A stretch of DNA of 64,000 nt from assembly GCF_021390155.1 (NCBI RefSeq), contig NZ_CP089985.1, positions 3,793,001 to 3,857,000 on the forward strand. The letters run 5' to 3'. This DNA is from Pseudomonas sp. HN11. Its GTDB lineage: Bacteria > Pseudomonadota > Gammaproteobacteria > Pseudomonadales > Pseudomonadaceae. Every line of letters starts with the position of its first letter. Position 1 is the stretch's first letter. Below the pieces are notes generated by a model. It was not told the DNA's origin. It saw only the letters and a program-made list of their open reading frames with translations, and ran no database searches. Of the stretch, positions 7,211-15,680 are shown in pieces. A program made the position numbers and the translations under genes.

Positions 7211-8278
7211 TTGATCAACCTGCATCTGCCTGTGTTTGCCCGGCGCCTCTTGCGCCCACTGCTCGACCCGTACCGCCGCTATCGCCATGCCAAGCTGATC
7301 CACGCCGTGCGCGTGTCCATCGGCTTGCTGGCGACGATCCTGCTGACCACCGGCATCAACCTGCCCCACGGTGAGTGGGCCTCGGTGACCATGCTGGTGG
7401 TGATCGGCGGGTTGCAGCACCATGGCAATATCGGCAAGAAAGCCGTGGAGCGCGCCTATGGCACCTTGATCGGCGCCAGTGTCGGCTTGTTGCTGGTGGT
7501 GCAGGAGGCGTACGTGGGCCAGCCATTGCTGACCTATCTGTTGATGTCGGTGGTGTGCGGATTCTTTTCCTATCACGCCATCGGCAAAGGGGGGTACACC
7601 GCGCTGTTGTCAGCGATCACAGTGTTTATCGTTGCCGGCCACGGTGACAACCCGCTGTCGGATGGGTTGTGGCGTACCGTGGACATCCTGATCGGTATCG
7701 CCCTGGCCCTGGCCTTTTCCTTTGCCCTGCCGTTGTATGCGGTGTACTCCTGGCGCTACAACCTGGCCAGTGCGTTACGCGATTGCGCCGAGATCTATAG
7801 CCGGGTCATCAAGGGCGAGTCCGTCACCAGTGATGAGCACCTCAAGCTGCTCAACCGCCTGAATGCGGCGATGTTGCAGTTGCGTTCACTGATGCCGTCG
7901 GTGTCCAAGGAAGTGCGCATCTCCATGACCGAACTGGACGCGATCCAGCGGCATCTGCGCCTATGCATCAGCACCCTGGAGATTCTCGGCAACACCCGGC
8001 CCGACCCTCGTGATGAACAGGCGATGGCGCGTATGCAGGTGATGTTGAAAGCCGAACATCGGCAGATCCGCGTGCAGTTGGTGGGGATGGCGCGGGCGTT
8101 GAAGTCGGGAGTGACCGAACGCTTGGAGCGGCATAGCCATACCGGCGTCGAGCCTGCATTGGATGCTCCGGTGTACAGCGCGTTGGACGGTTATCGGCTG
8201 CTGACGCTGCAATTGGCGCAGAATGTGGATGCCATGCGCCAGCGCCTGGCCAAAAGCGCCGGCCGTTGGAAAATCTGA
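7211..8278 (+). CDS. FUSC-family inner-membrane protein (putative aromatic acid/efflux protein)
   Basis: 355 residues with six predicted membrane helices in the first 180 residues (for example IGLLATILLTTGINL, ASVTMLVVIGG, LLTYLLMSVVCGFFSY, LLSAITVFIVAG, ILIGIALALAFSFALPLYAV) and a cytoplasmic helical C-terminal half. This is the architecture of the fusaric-acid-resistance/YccS/aromatic acid exporter superfamily in its short form. The start codon is TTG at 7211 behind GAGGA. It follows the aldehyde dehydrogenase closely and ends before a strong terminator. Substrate unknown. Confidence 0.85.
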   Translation: MINLHLPVFARRLLRPLLDPYRRYRHAKLIHAVRVSIGLLATILLTTGINLPHGEWASVTMLVVIGGLQHHGNIGKKAVERAYGTLIGASVGLLLVVQEAYVGQPLLTYLLMSVVCGFFSYHAIGKGGYTALLSAITVFIVAGHGDNPLSDGLWRTVDILIGIALALAFSFALPLYAVYSWRYNLASALRDCAEIYSRVIKGESVTSDEHLKLLNRLNAAMLQLRSLMPSVSKEVRISMTELDAIQRHLRLCISTLEILGNTRPDPRDEQAMARMQVMLKAEHRQIRVQLVGMARALKSGVTERLERHSHTGVEPALDAPVYSALDGYRLLTLQLAQNVDAMRQRLAKSAGRWKI

Positions 8279-8416
8279 ATCTTTTGGGCGGAAAAGGCAA
8301 ATTCCAAAGCATTTACGGATTTCAAGAATTTCACACTTTCCCTTACAAAGTTTTCACGTTTTATTCACATCCCGGAACGTAGTGTGAAGCCTCATCCGTT
8401 ACAAATGTTGCACATC

Positions 8417-8445
8417 AAGCCCGCCGCCCCAGCGGGCTTTTTTTT
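8417..8445 (+). terminator. Intrinsic terminator after the FUSC gene
   Basis: GC-rich stem AAGCCCGC / GCGGGCTT with a 7-base loop, followed by a run of eight T (two of them in the stem). It ends the ALDH-FUSC transcript 140 bases after the FUSC stop and just before the convergent TetR gene. Confidence 0.85.
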
Positions 8446-8459
8446 GCCTGGGGTTTGCG

Positions 8460-9218
8460 TCAACGCGCCGCCTTGTTTGCAGGCGCCGTGGCCTGCTCAC
8501 GAATGGCGCGCTGGGTGTCCAGCACCTTGGCCAAGGCATGTTCCGCCTCAGGGCTTTGTTGCGGCACACGAATCGCCGCCGACACCAATGTGATCAACTT
8601 GGCCATCACCTCGGCATCCGTGGCCGGACGGCCCAGGCTCATGGAGTTCATCAACAGGCGCAGCTCGGTACCGGCCATCACTCCGGAAATCGCTTTGAGG
8701 GCAAATTGCAGGCGCACGCCCAATTCATTGCGCGGCAGGTCCGGCAAGGCCAAGGCAAAGGCTTCGAAGAAACGTTGAAACACCGGCTGATAATGCACCT
8801 TGAGGTATTCCTGGATAAATGGCGACGTGTCGCTGTACACCCGCCCCAGAAAGCGGATGAACGAACGCCCTTCCCCACTGGCGCTGGCCGGGTCGCTGCG
8901 TTCCAGGCCCATGGCTGGGGCGAATAGCACGCCTAGCAATGTGTCGCAGTCCAGCGGGCCATCGGACTCAGCCTCACAGCGCGCGAGCAATTCCAGACGC
9001 TGCTCGTTGAGCGGCTCCAAGCGCTGCTTGAGCAGAGTTTGCATCAGGGAATCCTTGTCCCCGAAATGGTAGTTCACCGCAGCCAGGTTCACCTGGGCAC
9101 GCTCGGTAATCTGCCGCAACAAAACTGCGTCGTATCCGTACTTGATGAAGAGAGCCTCTGTCGCATCCAGCAATCGAGTCTTGGTAATGTTTGGAGCGCT
9201 GACTTTCTTCGCGACCAT
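8460..9218 (-). CDS. TetR/AcrR-family transcriptional regulator
   Basis: 252 residues. The N-terminal helix-turn-helix domain is classical: ITKTRLLDATEALFIKYGYD, then LLRQITERAQVNLAAVNYHFGDKDSLM. A long C-terminal ligand-binding/dimerisation domain follows. I chose ATG 9218 (MVAKKVSAPN), since the upstream extension runs into promoter-like AT-rich DNA. It is divergent from the four-gene ABC exporter at 9575-14186, the usual arrangement for a local repressor. A CCACGTGG palindrome lies just upstream of its start, and an 11-bp motif occurs in both halves of the divergent region. Confidence 0.9.
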   Translation of the reverse strand: MVAKKVSAPNITKTRLLDATEALFIKYGYDAVLLRQITERAQVNLAAVNYHFGDKDSLMQTLLKQRLEPLNEQRLELLARCEAESDGPLDCDTLLGVLFAPAMGLERSDPASASGEGRSFIRFLGRVYSDTSPFIQEYLKVHYQPVFQRFFEAFALALPDLPRNELGVRLQFALKAISGVMAGTELRLLMNSMSLGRPATDAEVMAKLITLVSAAIRVPQQSPEAEHALAKVLDTQRAIREQATAPANKAAR

Positions 9219-9574
9219 AGAAGTTCCACGTGGGAAATATTGTTTTAAAAAATAATTTGATTTTTTATACCGGGGCCATCGTCCGAAAGCAAGTAGTGAC
9301 ACACCGCCATATTATCGAAAGCCTTTGCCGACGGGCCCGCTAAGGCTTGCCGAAAGTTTTTTTGCCGGCCTGCCGGTCTCTGGTGGAAATCATCTCAAAA
9401 GATGAAACCGCTCTATATCCATGGCTGGCGAAGCCGCAGGAACACGGTTAGTATTCAAACAATATTTTAAAAACAAGAAATAAAACCAGTCCATGACGCC
9501 TACCAGGCAGCTCCCGAACTTGTTACAAGGATTTACCGGGGCATGGCGGCACCGTCGAGACTGAAGGCGTAGGC
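9219..9574. promoter_or_regulatory. Divergent promoter region, TetR gene / ABC exporter
   Basis: 356 bases between divergent genes, no ORF of note. The 11-mer AAACAATATTT occurs once on each strand in inverted orientation: minus strand at 9235-9245 and plus strand at 9457-9467, each near one promoter. A CACGTG-centred near-palindrome lies at 9224-9236. These are candidate operators for the TetR protein. The rest is AT-rich, with no other structure seen. Confidence 0.5.
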
Positions 9575-10282
9575 ATGATGACAGATACCCCCGCGCATAC
9601 AGGGCTGATCGCCCTGCAAGGCATCGGCAAACGCTATCAGTTGGCCGGTCAGCAGCTGTCCATTCTCAATAATGTCTGCCTGTCCATCGCCAGCGGCGAC
9701 AGTTGCGGCATTCTCGGCGCGTCTGGCTCCGGCAAAAGTACCCTTCTCAACATCCTCGGCCTGCTGGACTTGCCCAACTGTGGTCAGTACCACTTCGCCG
9801 GCCACGATATTTTCAACGCCACCCCGGACGAACTGGCGGCGATCCGCAATCAGCAGATCGGCTTCGTATTCCAGAGCTTCAACCTGTTACCGCGCCTAAG
9901 TGCCCTGGACAACGTCGCCTTGCCCTTGAGCTATCGCGGCGTTTCACGCCATGAATCGGTGGAGCAGGCGCTGCGCATGCTCGACCAGGTCGGCCTGGCC
10001 GACCGCGCGCACCATCGCCCGGCCGACCTCTCCGGCGGCCAGCGCCAACGGGTCGCCATTGCACGGGCACTGGTGGGCAAACCCTCGGTAATACTGGCGG
10101 ACGAACCCACCGGCAACCTCGACAGCAGTACGGCACAGGACATCATGGACCTGCTATTGGCGCTGAACCGCGAACAACAAGTCACCTTGATCATCGTCAC
10201 CCACGACCCGCACATCGCCGAACGCCTGGAACGCAAGATCCTGGTGCGCAATGGCGTGGTGCGCGAGGTCGCGGGTCTATGA
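9575..10282 (+). CDS. ABC exporter ATP-binding protein (MacB/LolD type)
   Basis: 235-residue nucleotide-binding subunit. Walker A GASGSGKSTLLN, Q-loop FVFQSFNLLPRLSALDNVALPL, signature LSGGQRQRVAIARAL, Walker B VILADEPTGNLD and H-loop IIVTHD are all present, so it should hydrolyse ATP. The sequence is of the LolD/MacB-NBD type that works with a mechanotransmission permease. Its stop overlaps the permease start (ATGA). It is the first gene of a tripartite exporter in which the NBD and membrane parts are separate polypeptides, unlike the fused MacB. Confidence 0.93.
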   Translation: MMTDTPAHTGLIALQGIGKRYQLAGQQLSILNNVCLSIASGDSCGILGASGSGKSTLLNILGLLDLPNCGQYHFAGHDIFNATPDELAAIRNQQIGFVFQSFNLLPRLSALDNVALPLSYRGVSRHESVEQALRMLDQVGLADRAHHRPADLSGGQRQRVAIARALVGKPSVILADEPTGNLDSSTAQDIMDLLLALNREQQVTLIIVTHDPHIAERLERKILVRNGVVREVAGL

Positions 10283-11478
10283 GCTTGCGGGTCGAACAGA
10301 GCCTGAGCCAACTGCTGCACGAAGCGTTCATCAGCCTGCGCACCTTGGGCAAGCGTTCAATCCTGGCCCTGCTGGGGATCGTGATCGGCAGCTCGTCGGT
10401 AGTGGCGCTGATCAATATCGGACACAACGCGGCGGTGGATGCCGCGATGATTTTCAAGGACATGGGCACCGACACCCTGATCGCCCAGTTTCCGCCCAAA
10501 GCCGGCAGCAGTACCCCGATGCCGGCCCGCCTCGACCTGGACGCCGTGCGCCAGACGGTGCCAGGCATTGCCCACATCGGTGCCCTTACCCTGTTCAGCG
10601 GGCCCATCGTGTTCCATGGCCGTACCGTCAACGCCAACTTCGTCGGCAGCACCCCGGGTATAAAGGACGCGATGCGCCTGGCGGTGCAGCAGGGGCGTTT
10701 TTTGTCGGGCTTTGATGCCAACGAAACCTACGGTGTGATCGGCGCCCAGGTGGCCGAAGCCCTGGGAGCGCCAGGAGACCCACTGCAACTGGGCGACCGC
10801 GTGCGCATCAACGACTACCTGTTCCTGATCGTGGGCATCCTGCGCAGCCAGCCACGAGCGATGCTGATGCCGGTGCAAGCCAACGAGTCGCTGTTCATCC
10901 CCGCCGAAGGCATGCGCCGCATCTATGCATCACCGCAGATCGGCAACGTGATTATTCGCGCCACGTCCGGCCAGGACATGGAACGCATTGCCAAGGACAC
11001 AGCCACCGTCTTGAAACCCCAACTGCCCGACCACGATGTGGACATCCAGGTCCCCCAGCAAATGATCGACGGCATGACACGCCAGAGTCGCACCTTCGCC
11101 TACTTGCTGCTGGCGCTGGGGGCGATTTCCCTGGTGGGTGGCGGCGTGGGGGTGATGAACGTAATGCTGATGAACGTCTCGGAACGCCGCCGCGAGATCG
11201 GCATTCGCATGGCTCTCGGGGCGCGTCAACGGGACATCCGCAACCTGTTCCTGCTCGAAGCCGTAACCCTCACGGCCGTGGGTGCGCTGTGCGGCGCGGT
11301 GCTGGGCATGACCGCTGCCTGGTTGTATGCGTGGCTGTCGGGCTGGGCGTTTGACCTGGCGGTCGCCGCCTTGCCGTTGGGGGTCGGCAGTACGTTGCTG
11401 GTGGGGTTGTTCTTTGGCATCTACCCGGCGGTCTCGGCCTCACGGTTGCAGCCGGTGGAGGCCCTGCGCGATGAATAA
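10279..11478 (+). CDS. ABC exporter permease, MacB-like (FtsX domain)
   Basis: 399 residues with the type VII ABC layout: TM1 near residues 30-50 (ILALLGIVIGSSSVVALINIG), a periplasmic MacB_PCD domain of about 220 residues, then three C-terminal TM helices carrying the FtsX signature (VMNVMLMNVSERRREIGIRMALGARQRDI). It would couple to the upstream ATPase by ATGA overlap and pull substrate from the periplasm into the outer-membrane duct. The stop overlaps the next start by eight bases. Confidence 0.92.
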   Translation: MSLRVEQSLSQLLHEAFISLRTLGKRSILALLGIVIGSSSVVALINIGHNAAVDAAMIFKDMGTDTLIAQFPPKAGSSTPMPARLDLDAVRQTVPGIAHIGALTLFSGPIVFHGRTVNANFVGSTPGIKDAMRLAVQQGRFLSGFDANETYGVIGAQVAEALGAPGDPLQLGDRVRINDYLFLIVGILRSQPRAMLMPVQANESLFIPAEGMRRIYASPQIGNVIIRATSGQDMERIAKDTATVLKPQLPDHDVDIQVPQQMIDGMTRQSRTFAYLLLALGAISLVGGGVGVMNVMLMNVSERRREIGIRMALGARQRDIRNLFLLEAVTLTAVGALCGAVLGMTAAWLYAWLSGWAFDLAVAALPLGVGSTLLVGLFFGIYPAVSASRLQPVEALRDE

Positions 11479-12949
11479 ATGGTTCATATGGCTTGCACTG
11501 ATCAGCCTGCCGGGCGTGGCCGCCGACGTGGTGATCAAACCGTCGGCACCGAGTACGACGCGCAGCGGCTACGACCGGAGCGTGTCGTTGAATGCCCAGC
11601 TCACCACCCTGACCCTGGGCGATGCGGTGTACCTGGGCCTGCGCAACAACCCGGCGATTCGCAGCGCGTACCTGCAACGGGTGGCGCAGAAGTTCGACCT
11701 GAGGGTGGCCGAAGATGTGTTCAACCCCAAGCTCACCCTCAACAGTTATTACCGCACCACCCGAGGCTCCGCCGACAACGCGCGCAATGCCAATGTGGCG
11801 CCGGCCACCAGCCTGCTCGGCGAGTACGGCACACGCCTGAGCATGGCCTGGACCCAGCAGTTGAACAACGCCGACCGCGCCGGCCGCTACCGCAGCGACG
11901 GCCTGGACCTGGCGATCATCCAACCGCTGCTGCGTGGCGCCGGCTGGGACGCCACCACCGCGCCGCTGCGCCTGTCGCGTCTGTCTGAGCAGGCCAACCG
12001 CTTGAACCTCAAGGCCACGGTGGCGCAGACTATCAGCCAGATAATCACCACCTACCGCGAACTGCTGCGCGCCCAGGAGCAACTCATCATCGTGCAGGAG
12101 GCCCTCAAGCGCTCCAGCACCTTGCTGGAGGTGAACAAGGCGCTGATCAGTGCCGGGCGCATGGCTGAGTTTGAAATCGTGCAGACCGAAGCCGATATCG
12201 CCACTCAGCAACTGGGCGTGGAAGAAGCGCAGAACCAGTTGGACATCAGCCGCCTGGCCCTCCTGCGCCTGCTGGCCCTGGACCTGTCCACGCCGATTCG
12301 CGCCACTGAAGCCCTGGAAGCCAGGCCGATGCAGATCGACAAGCGCCAGGCCTTCAACCTGGCGCAGACCCAGCAGCCGGAATACCTCGCCGCCCTGCTC
12401 GGCAGCCAGCAAGCCGACCTCAACCTGGTGATCGCCAAGGACTCCGGGCGCTGGCAGGTAGACCTGGTGGCCGGTGCCAACCAGATACGCGCCAACACCG
12501 ATAACGATGCCGGCCGCTCCAACAACCGCACCTGGGACAGCTACGCTGGGGTGCAAGTGCAAATCCCCATCGGCGACATCAGCACGCGCCAGGCCGAAGT
12601 GCGTGCGCGGGTGAATGTGGAGGATCAAGAGATCCGCATCACCGACGCACGCCAGGAGCTGGAACGCAGCGTCAACGATGTGATACGCGACCTCGGTACC
12701 CGCTGGCGCCAATATGAAATCTCCCAGCGTGCCGTAGAGCTGTCGCGGCGCAAGATCGAGATCGAACGGGAAAAACTCAGTGCCGGGCGCTCCACCAACT
12801 TCCAGGTGCTGAGCTTCGAGACCGACCTGCGCAACGCCGAAAACGCGCAGCTCAATGCGCTGATCGCTTATTTGAACGCCCAGACCCAGCTCGACTTGAC
12901 CCTGGGCATGACGCTGGAAAGTTGGGAAATCGCCCTCAATGACTACTAA
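11471..12949 (+). CDS. TolC-family outer-membrane efflux protein
   Basis: 492 residues with a short N-terminal signal sequence (MNKWFIWLALISLPGVAA) and the duplicated coiled-coil/beta-barrel repeats of TolC-like proteins. For example, LTLGDAVYLGLRNNPAIRSAYLQ begins repeat one and KRQAFNLAQTQQPEYLAALLG begins repeat two. The long helices (IRITDARQELERSVNDVIRD) would build the periplasmic tunnel. There is no lipobox Cys. ATG 11471 overlaps the permease stop and the 3' end overlaps the MFP gene by 11 bases, so the operon is tightly packed. Confidence 0.88.
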   Translation: MNKWFIWLALISLPGVAADVVIKPSAPSTTRSGYDRSVSLNAQLTTLTLGDAVYLGLRNNPAIRSAYLQRVAQKFDLRVAEDVFNPKLTLNSYYRTTRGSADNARNANVAPATSLLGEYGTRLSMAWTQQLNNADRAGRYRSDGLDLAIIQPLLRGAGWDATTAPLRLSRLSEQANRLNLKATVAQTISQIITTYRELLRAQEQLIIVQEALKRSSTLLEVNKALISAGRMAEFEIVQTEADIATQQLGVEEAQNQLDISRLALLRLLALDLSTPIRATEALEARPMQIDKRQAFNLAQTQQPEYLAALLGSQQADLNLVIAKDSGRWQVDLVAGANQIRANTDNDAGRSNNRTWDSYAGVQVQIPIGDISTRQAEVRARVNVEDQEIRITDARQELERSVNDVIRDLGTRWRQYEISQRAVELSRRKIEIEREKLSAGRSTNFQVLSFETDLRNAENAQLNALIAYLNAQTQLDLTLGMTLESWEIALNDY

Positions 12950-14186
12950 TCAGAAACGCCTGCTGGGTGCTGCATTGATCGTATTGCTGGGCGGCGTTGG
13001 CCTGGCCTTGCGCAGCCCGGCATCCAGTCCGGTGAGCACCACCGAACAGTGGCTGGCCGTCAAGCCTGAGGCGTTGGTGCATCAGATCGGCCTGGTGGGC
13101 AAGATCGAGCCCGACACCACTATCACCCTCACTGCGCCTTTCGATGGCAACGTGCAAGCCAGCCTGGTGGAGCAAGGCCAGCGGGTCGAGGCCGGGCAAG
13201 TGCTGTTGCGCATGGACCCAGCCACGCTTGAGGTGCAATTGCGCGACGCCCTTTCCGCCCAACTCAAGGCTCGGCGCACTGTGCAAGAGATGCAGGATTG
13301 GGACTCCGGCCCCACCGTCAGCCGCGCGCGCCGCAGCCTGCGCACCACCGAAATGACCGCCGGCAACACCCAACGCAAACTTACCGAAAGCGAAAACCTG
13401 TTCAAGCGCGGCATCATCCCGCGCAACGAACTGGACGACCTCAGGCAACAGACCCAACAGCAACAACTGGACCTCGCCTCCGCGCGCAGCGAACTGCAAC
13501 AGGCCCTCGACCAGGGCAAGGGTGAATACCGCCAGATCGCCGACATGGAACTGACCAATGCCACGGTGAAATACGACGCCCTGCACAAGCTGCTCGAGGG
13601 CAAGGAAGTCAAGGCGCCGTTCTCCGGCATCGTGGTGCCGCCTCCTGGCAATAACTCACCCCAGGCGGGCGGCAACAATACGGCCCCGGTACAGGCCGGC
13701 AGCAAGGTCAGCCAGGGTCAGGTGCTGTTTGGCCTGGCGAACATCGAACGGCTTAAAATCGTCGCCAAGGTCTCGGAGCTGGACATCAATCAGTTGCATC
13801 AGGGCCAGGCGGTGGAAGTGCTGGGGGATGGTTTTGACGGCGAGCGACTGACCGGGTCGGTCAGCGTGGTGAGCGGCTTGGCGATTGCCAGTGACAGCCA
13901 GGGCAGTGCGCAATTTCCGGTGACGTTGTCGATCCCCAAGCTCACGCCGCAGCAGTTGCAACGGGTGCGGCTGGGGATGAGCGCGCGGTTGACCATCGTG
14001 ACCTACAACAATGCGCAGGCGATTGTGATTCCGAGCCAGGCGATCCAGGCGGACAAGACAGTCGAATACCGCGAGGCCATGGATAAGCCGGTGGAACGGG
14101 TGAAGGTGACCACTGGGCAATCGACGGCCCAAGGGGTGGAAGTGTTCGGCCTTAAACCGGGTTTCGTGAAGACAAACCCCTTGTAG
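12939..14186 (+). CDS. Periplasmic membrane-fusion protein (HlyD/MacA family) with REP-adjacent C-terminus
   Basis: 415-residue adaptor with an N-terminal membrane anchor (LLGAALIVLLGGVGLAL), a split biotinyl-lipoyl domain (LTAPFDGNVQASLVEQGQRVEAG and VKAPFSGIVVPP), a coiled-coil hairpin and beta-barrel. It links the MacB-like pump to the TolC-like channel. MFPs of this type usually continue beyond VEVFGLKPG with a D-x-V-V-like tail. Here the protein ends GFVKTNPL, and its TAG stop (14184-14186) lies inside the outer TGTAGG of a REPIN, so the C-terminus seems to have been clipped by the repeat. Confidence 0.88.
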   Translation: MTTNQKRLLGAALIVLLGGVGLALRSPASSPVSTTEQWLAVKPEALVHQIGLVGKIEPDTTITLTAPFDGNVQASLVEQGQRVEAGQVLLRMDPATLEVQLRDALSAQLKARRTVQEMQDWDSGPTVSRARRSLRTTEMTAGNTQRKLTESENLFKRGIIPRNELDDLRQQTQQQQLDLASARSELQQALDQGKGEYRQIADMELTNATVKYDALHKLLEGKEVKAPFSGIVVPPPGNNSPQAGGNNTAPVQAGSKVSQGQVLFGLANIERLKIVAKVSELDINQLHQGQAVEVLGDGFDGERLTGSVSVVSGLAIASDSQGSAQFPVTLSIPKLTPQQLQRVRLGMSARLTIVTYNNAQAIVIPSQAIQADKTVEYREAMDKPVERVKVTTGQSTAQGVEVFGLKPGFVKTNPL

Positions 14187-14282
14187 GAGCTGGCTTGCCG
14201 GCGATGGTCGTCAACGATGACGCGGAAAACCAGAAGGTATGCGGCGCTTTCACGTTTTTCGGCGGCAAGCCGGCGCCTACAG
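14182..14282. repeat. REPIN (inverted pair of REP elements)
   Basis: Left REP begins TGTAGGAGCTGGCTTGCCGG at 14182. The right, inverted copy covers about 14259-14282 and reads, on the minus strand, CCTGTAGGCGCCGGCTTGCC. About 55 bases separate them. This two-armed form is typical of the mobile REPIN units of fluorescent pseudomonads. Both convergent flanking genes take their TAG stop codon from the TGTAGG ends. Confidence 0.85.
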
Positions 14283-15668
14283 GGTGAGTCGTGCGGCCAG
14301 TGCCTTGGCTTGCAGCGCTACATCGGTCACTGCGGTGCTTTCCCACCACATCCCACGCAATGGCGGCCCCATGGCGAACAGGCGCCGGCTGATATTGCCC
14401 TCCGCGTCCAGCACCGCGCCCGACGCGTCCACCGCGATCCCCAACGCCAGCGGCCCTGGCTGGACCAGTCCGCGCTTGAGCAATTGCTGCGGCAGCGGAC
14501 GGGCCACGCGGCGCCAGTCGTATTCGATGCCGCTGGAGTTGATCAGCGCTGCGCCCGAGACCTGGGTGATGCCTTGCTCGCCGCGATAACGCAAACGAAT
14601 GGTCACCCCTTCATCCAAAGGTTCCAGCCCCTTGAACGACGCCGCCCGGATCCGCAACCGCCCCTCTTCGTGCAAGCGCGCCACCAACTGCGCGCTCAAC
14701 GGCGGCGAGCGGTGGTGGTGGCTTTCCCACCACGGCCGTACATGACGCACGAACTGGCGCTTTTCACGCTCACTGGCCTGGCTCCACAGTCGGCCAATGT
14801 GCGCACGCACGGTGTCCAACGGCGCTTGCCAGTCGATGCCCTGCGCTTGCGCGACGCCGCATTGCCGACGCACCTCGCGCAGCAATTGCAAGGGGCTGCG
14901 CAGGCTATTGTCTTCCCCGAGAAAATCCACCCAGCTCGGCGGTTGTCGGCGCACATGGGGCAGCAGCCCGTGGCGCGAGAAAATCTCGATGGGCCCGCGA
15001 TGCCCGGCCTGCTCCAGGGACACCACGGCGTCGACCATGGTGAGCCCGGAGCCGATGATCAGCACCGGCGCCTGCGGGTCGATACGGCGCATCGCGCTCA
15101 CGTCCCACGGGTCCACCGCCGCCGCGTTCAACCCGCTGGATTCGGTTTGTGGCGTACGCGCCGCAGGGAACATGCCGGTGGCCAGTACCGCAAACCCACC
15201 GCGCAGTTGCTGGCCGTTATCGAGCGTCAACAGCGCTGAGCCTTCATCCACTTGCAGGTCGACCACTTCGCCACGCACATGCTCGACGCTGGACGCGGAC
15301 TGCGCCTTCGCCTCGGCCAAACGTTGCTGGACATACAAGCCGAATATCCCGCGTGGCGGGAACAATTCGCTGACCGGCACGTGCTGCTGGTCGGACTCAG
15401 GCCAGCCGCCGGCACCGATGTAGTCGGTGAGCCATTGGGTCAGGTCGTCAGGGTTGTCCGGGTCGACACTCATGCGCGCCGCGTTGCCGTTCAGGGTGTG
15501 GCCCAGTTCCACGGCGCTGTAGGCCTCGCCCCGGCCCAGCTCGGCACGCGGTTCGATCACCAGCACCCGGCGCCGCCCCGGCCGGCGCAGCATTTGCACG
15601 GCCAGCATCGTGCCGCTCAGGCCGCCGCCGATGATCAGTACATCAGCGTTGCGGATGGATTCAGTCAT
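14277..15668 (-). CDS. FAD/NAD(P)-binding protein (YdhS-like flavoprotein)
   Basis: 463 residues with an N-terminal Rossmann FAD motif (VLIIGGGLSGTMLAVQMLRR) and a second dinucleotide-binding motif in the middle (APVLIIGSGLTMVDAVVSL), separated by LATGMFP. This is the pattern of FAD-NAD(P)-binding family proteins related to flavin monooxygenases. It is the last gene of the presumed organosulfur operon, 12 bases after the Liv-type ATPase. Its stop TAG lies within the REPIN at 14182-14282. It could oxidise an imported sulfur or nitrogen compound. The substrate is unknown. Confidence 0.82.
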   Translation of the reverse strand: MTESIRNADVLIIGGGLSGTMLAVQMLRRPGRRRVLVIEPRAELGRGEAYSAVELGHTLNGNAARMSVDPDNPDDLTQWLTDYIGAGGWPESDQQHVPVSELFPPRGIFGLYVQQRLAEAKAQSASSVEHVRGEVVDLQVDEGSALLTLDNGQQLRGGFAVLATGMFPAARTPQTESSGLNAAAVDPWDVSAMRRIDPQAPVLIIGSGLTMVDAVVSLEQAGHRGPIEIFSRHGLLPHVRRQPPSWVDFLGEDNSLRSPLQLLREVRRQCGVAQAQGIDWQAPLDTVRAHIGRLWSQASEREKRQFVRHVRPWWESHHHRSPPLSAQLVARLHEEGRLRIRAASFKGLEPLDEGVTIRLRYRGEQGITQVSGAALINSSGIEYDWRRVARPLPQQLLKRGLVQPGPLALGIAVDASGAVLDAEGNISRRLFAMGPPLRGMWWESTAVTDVALQAKALAARLTL

Positions 15669-15680
15669 GCGGAGTCGCCC

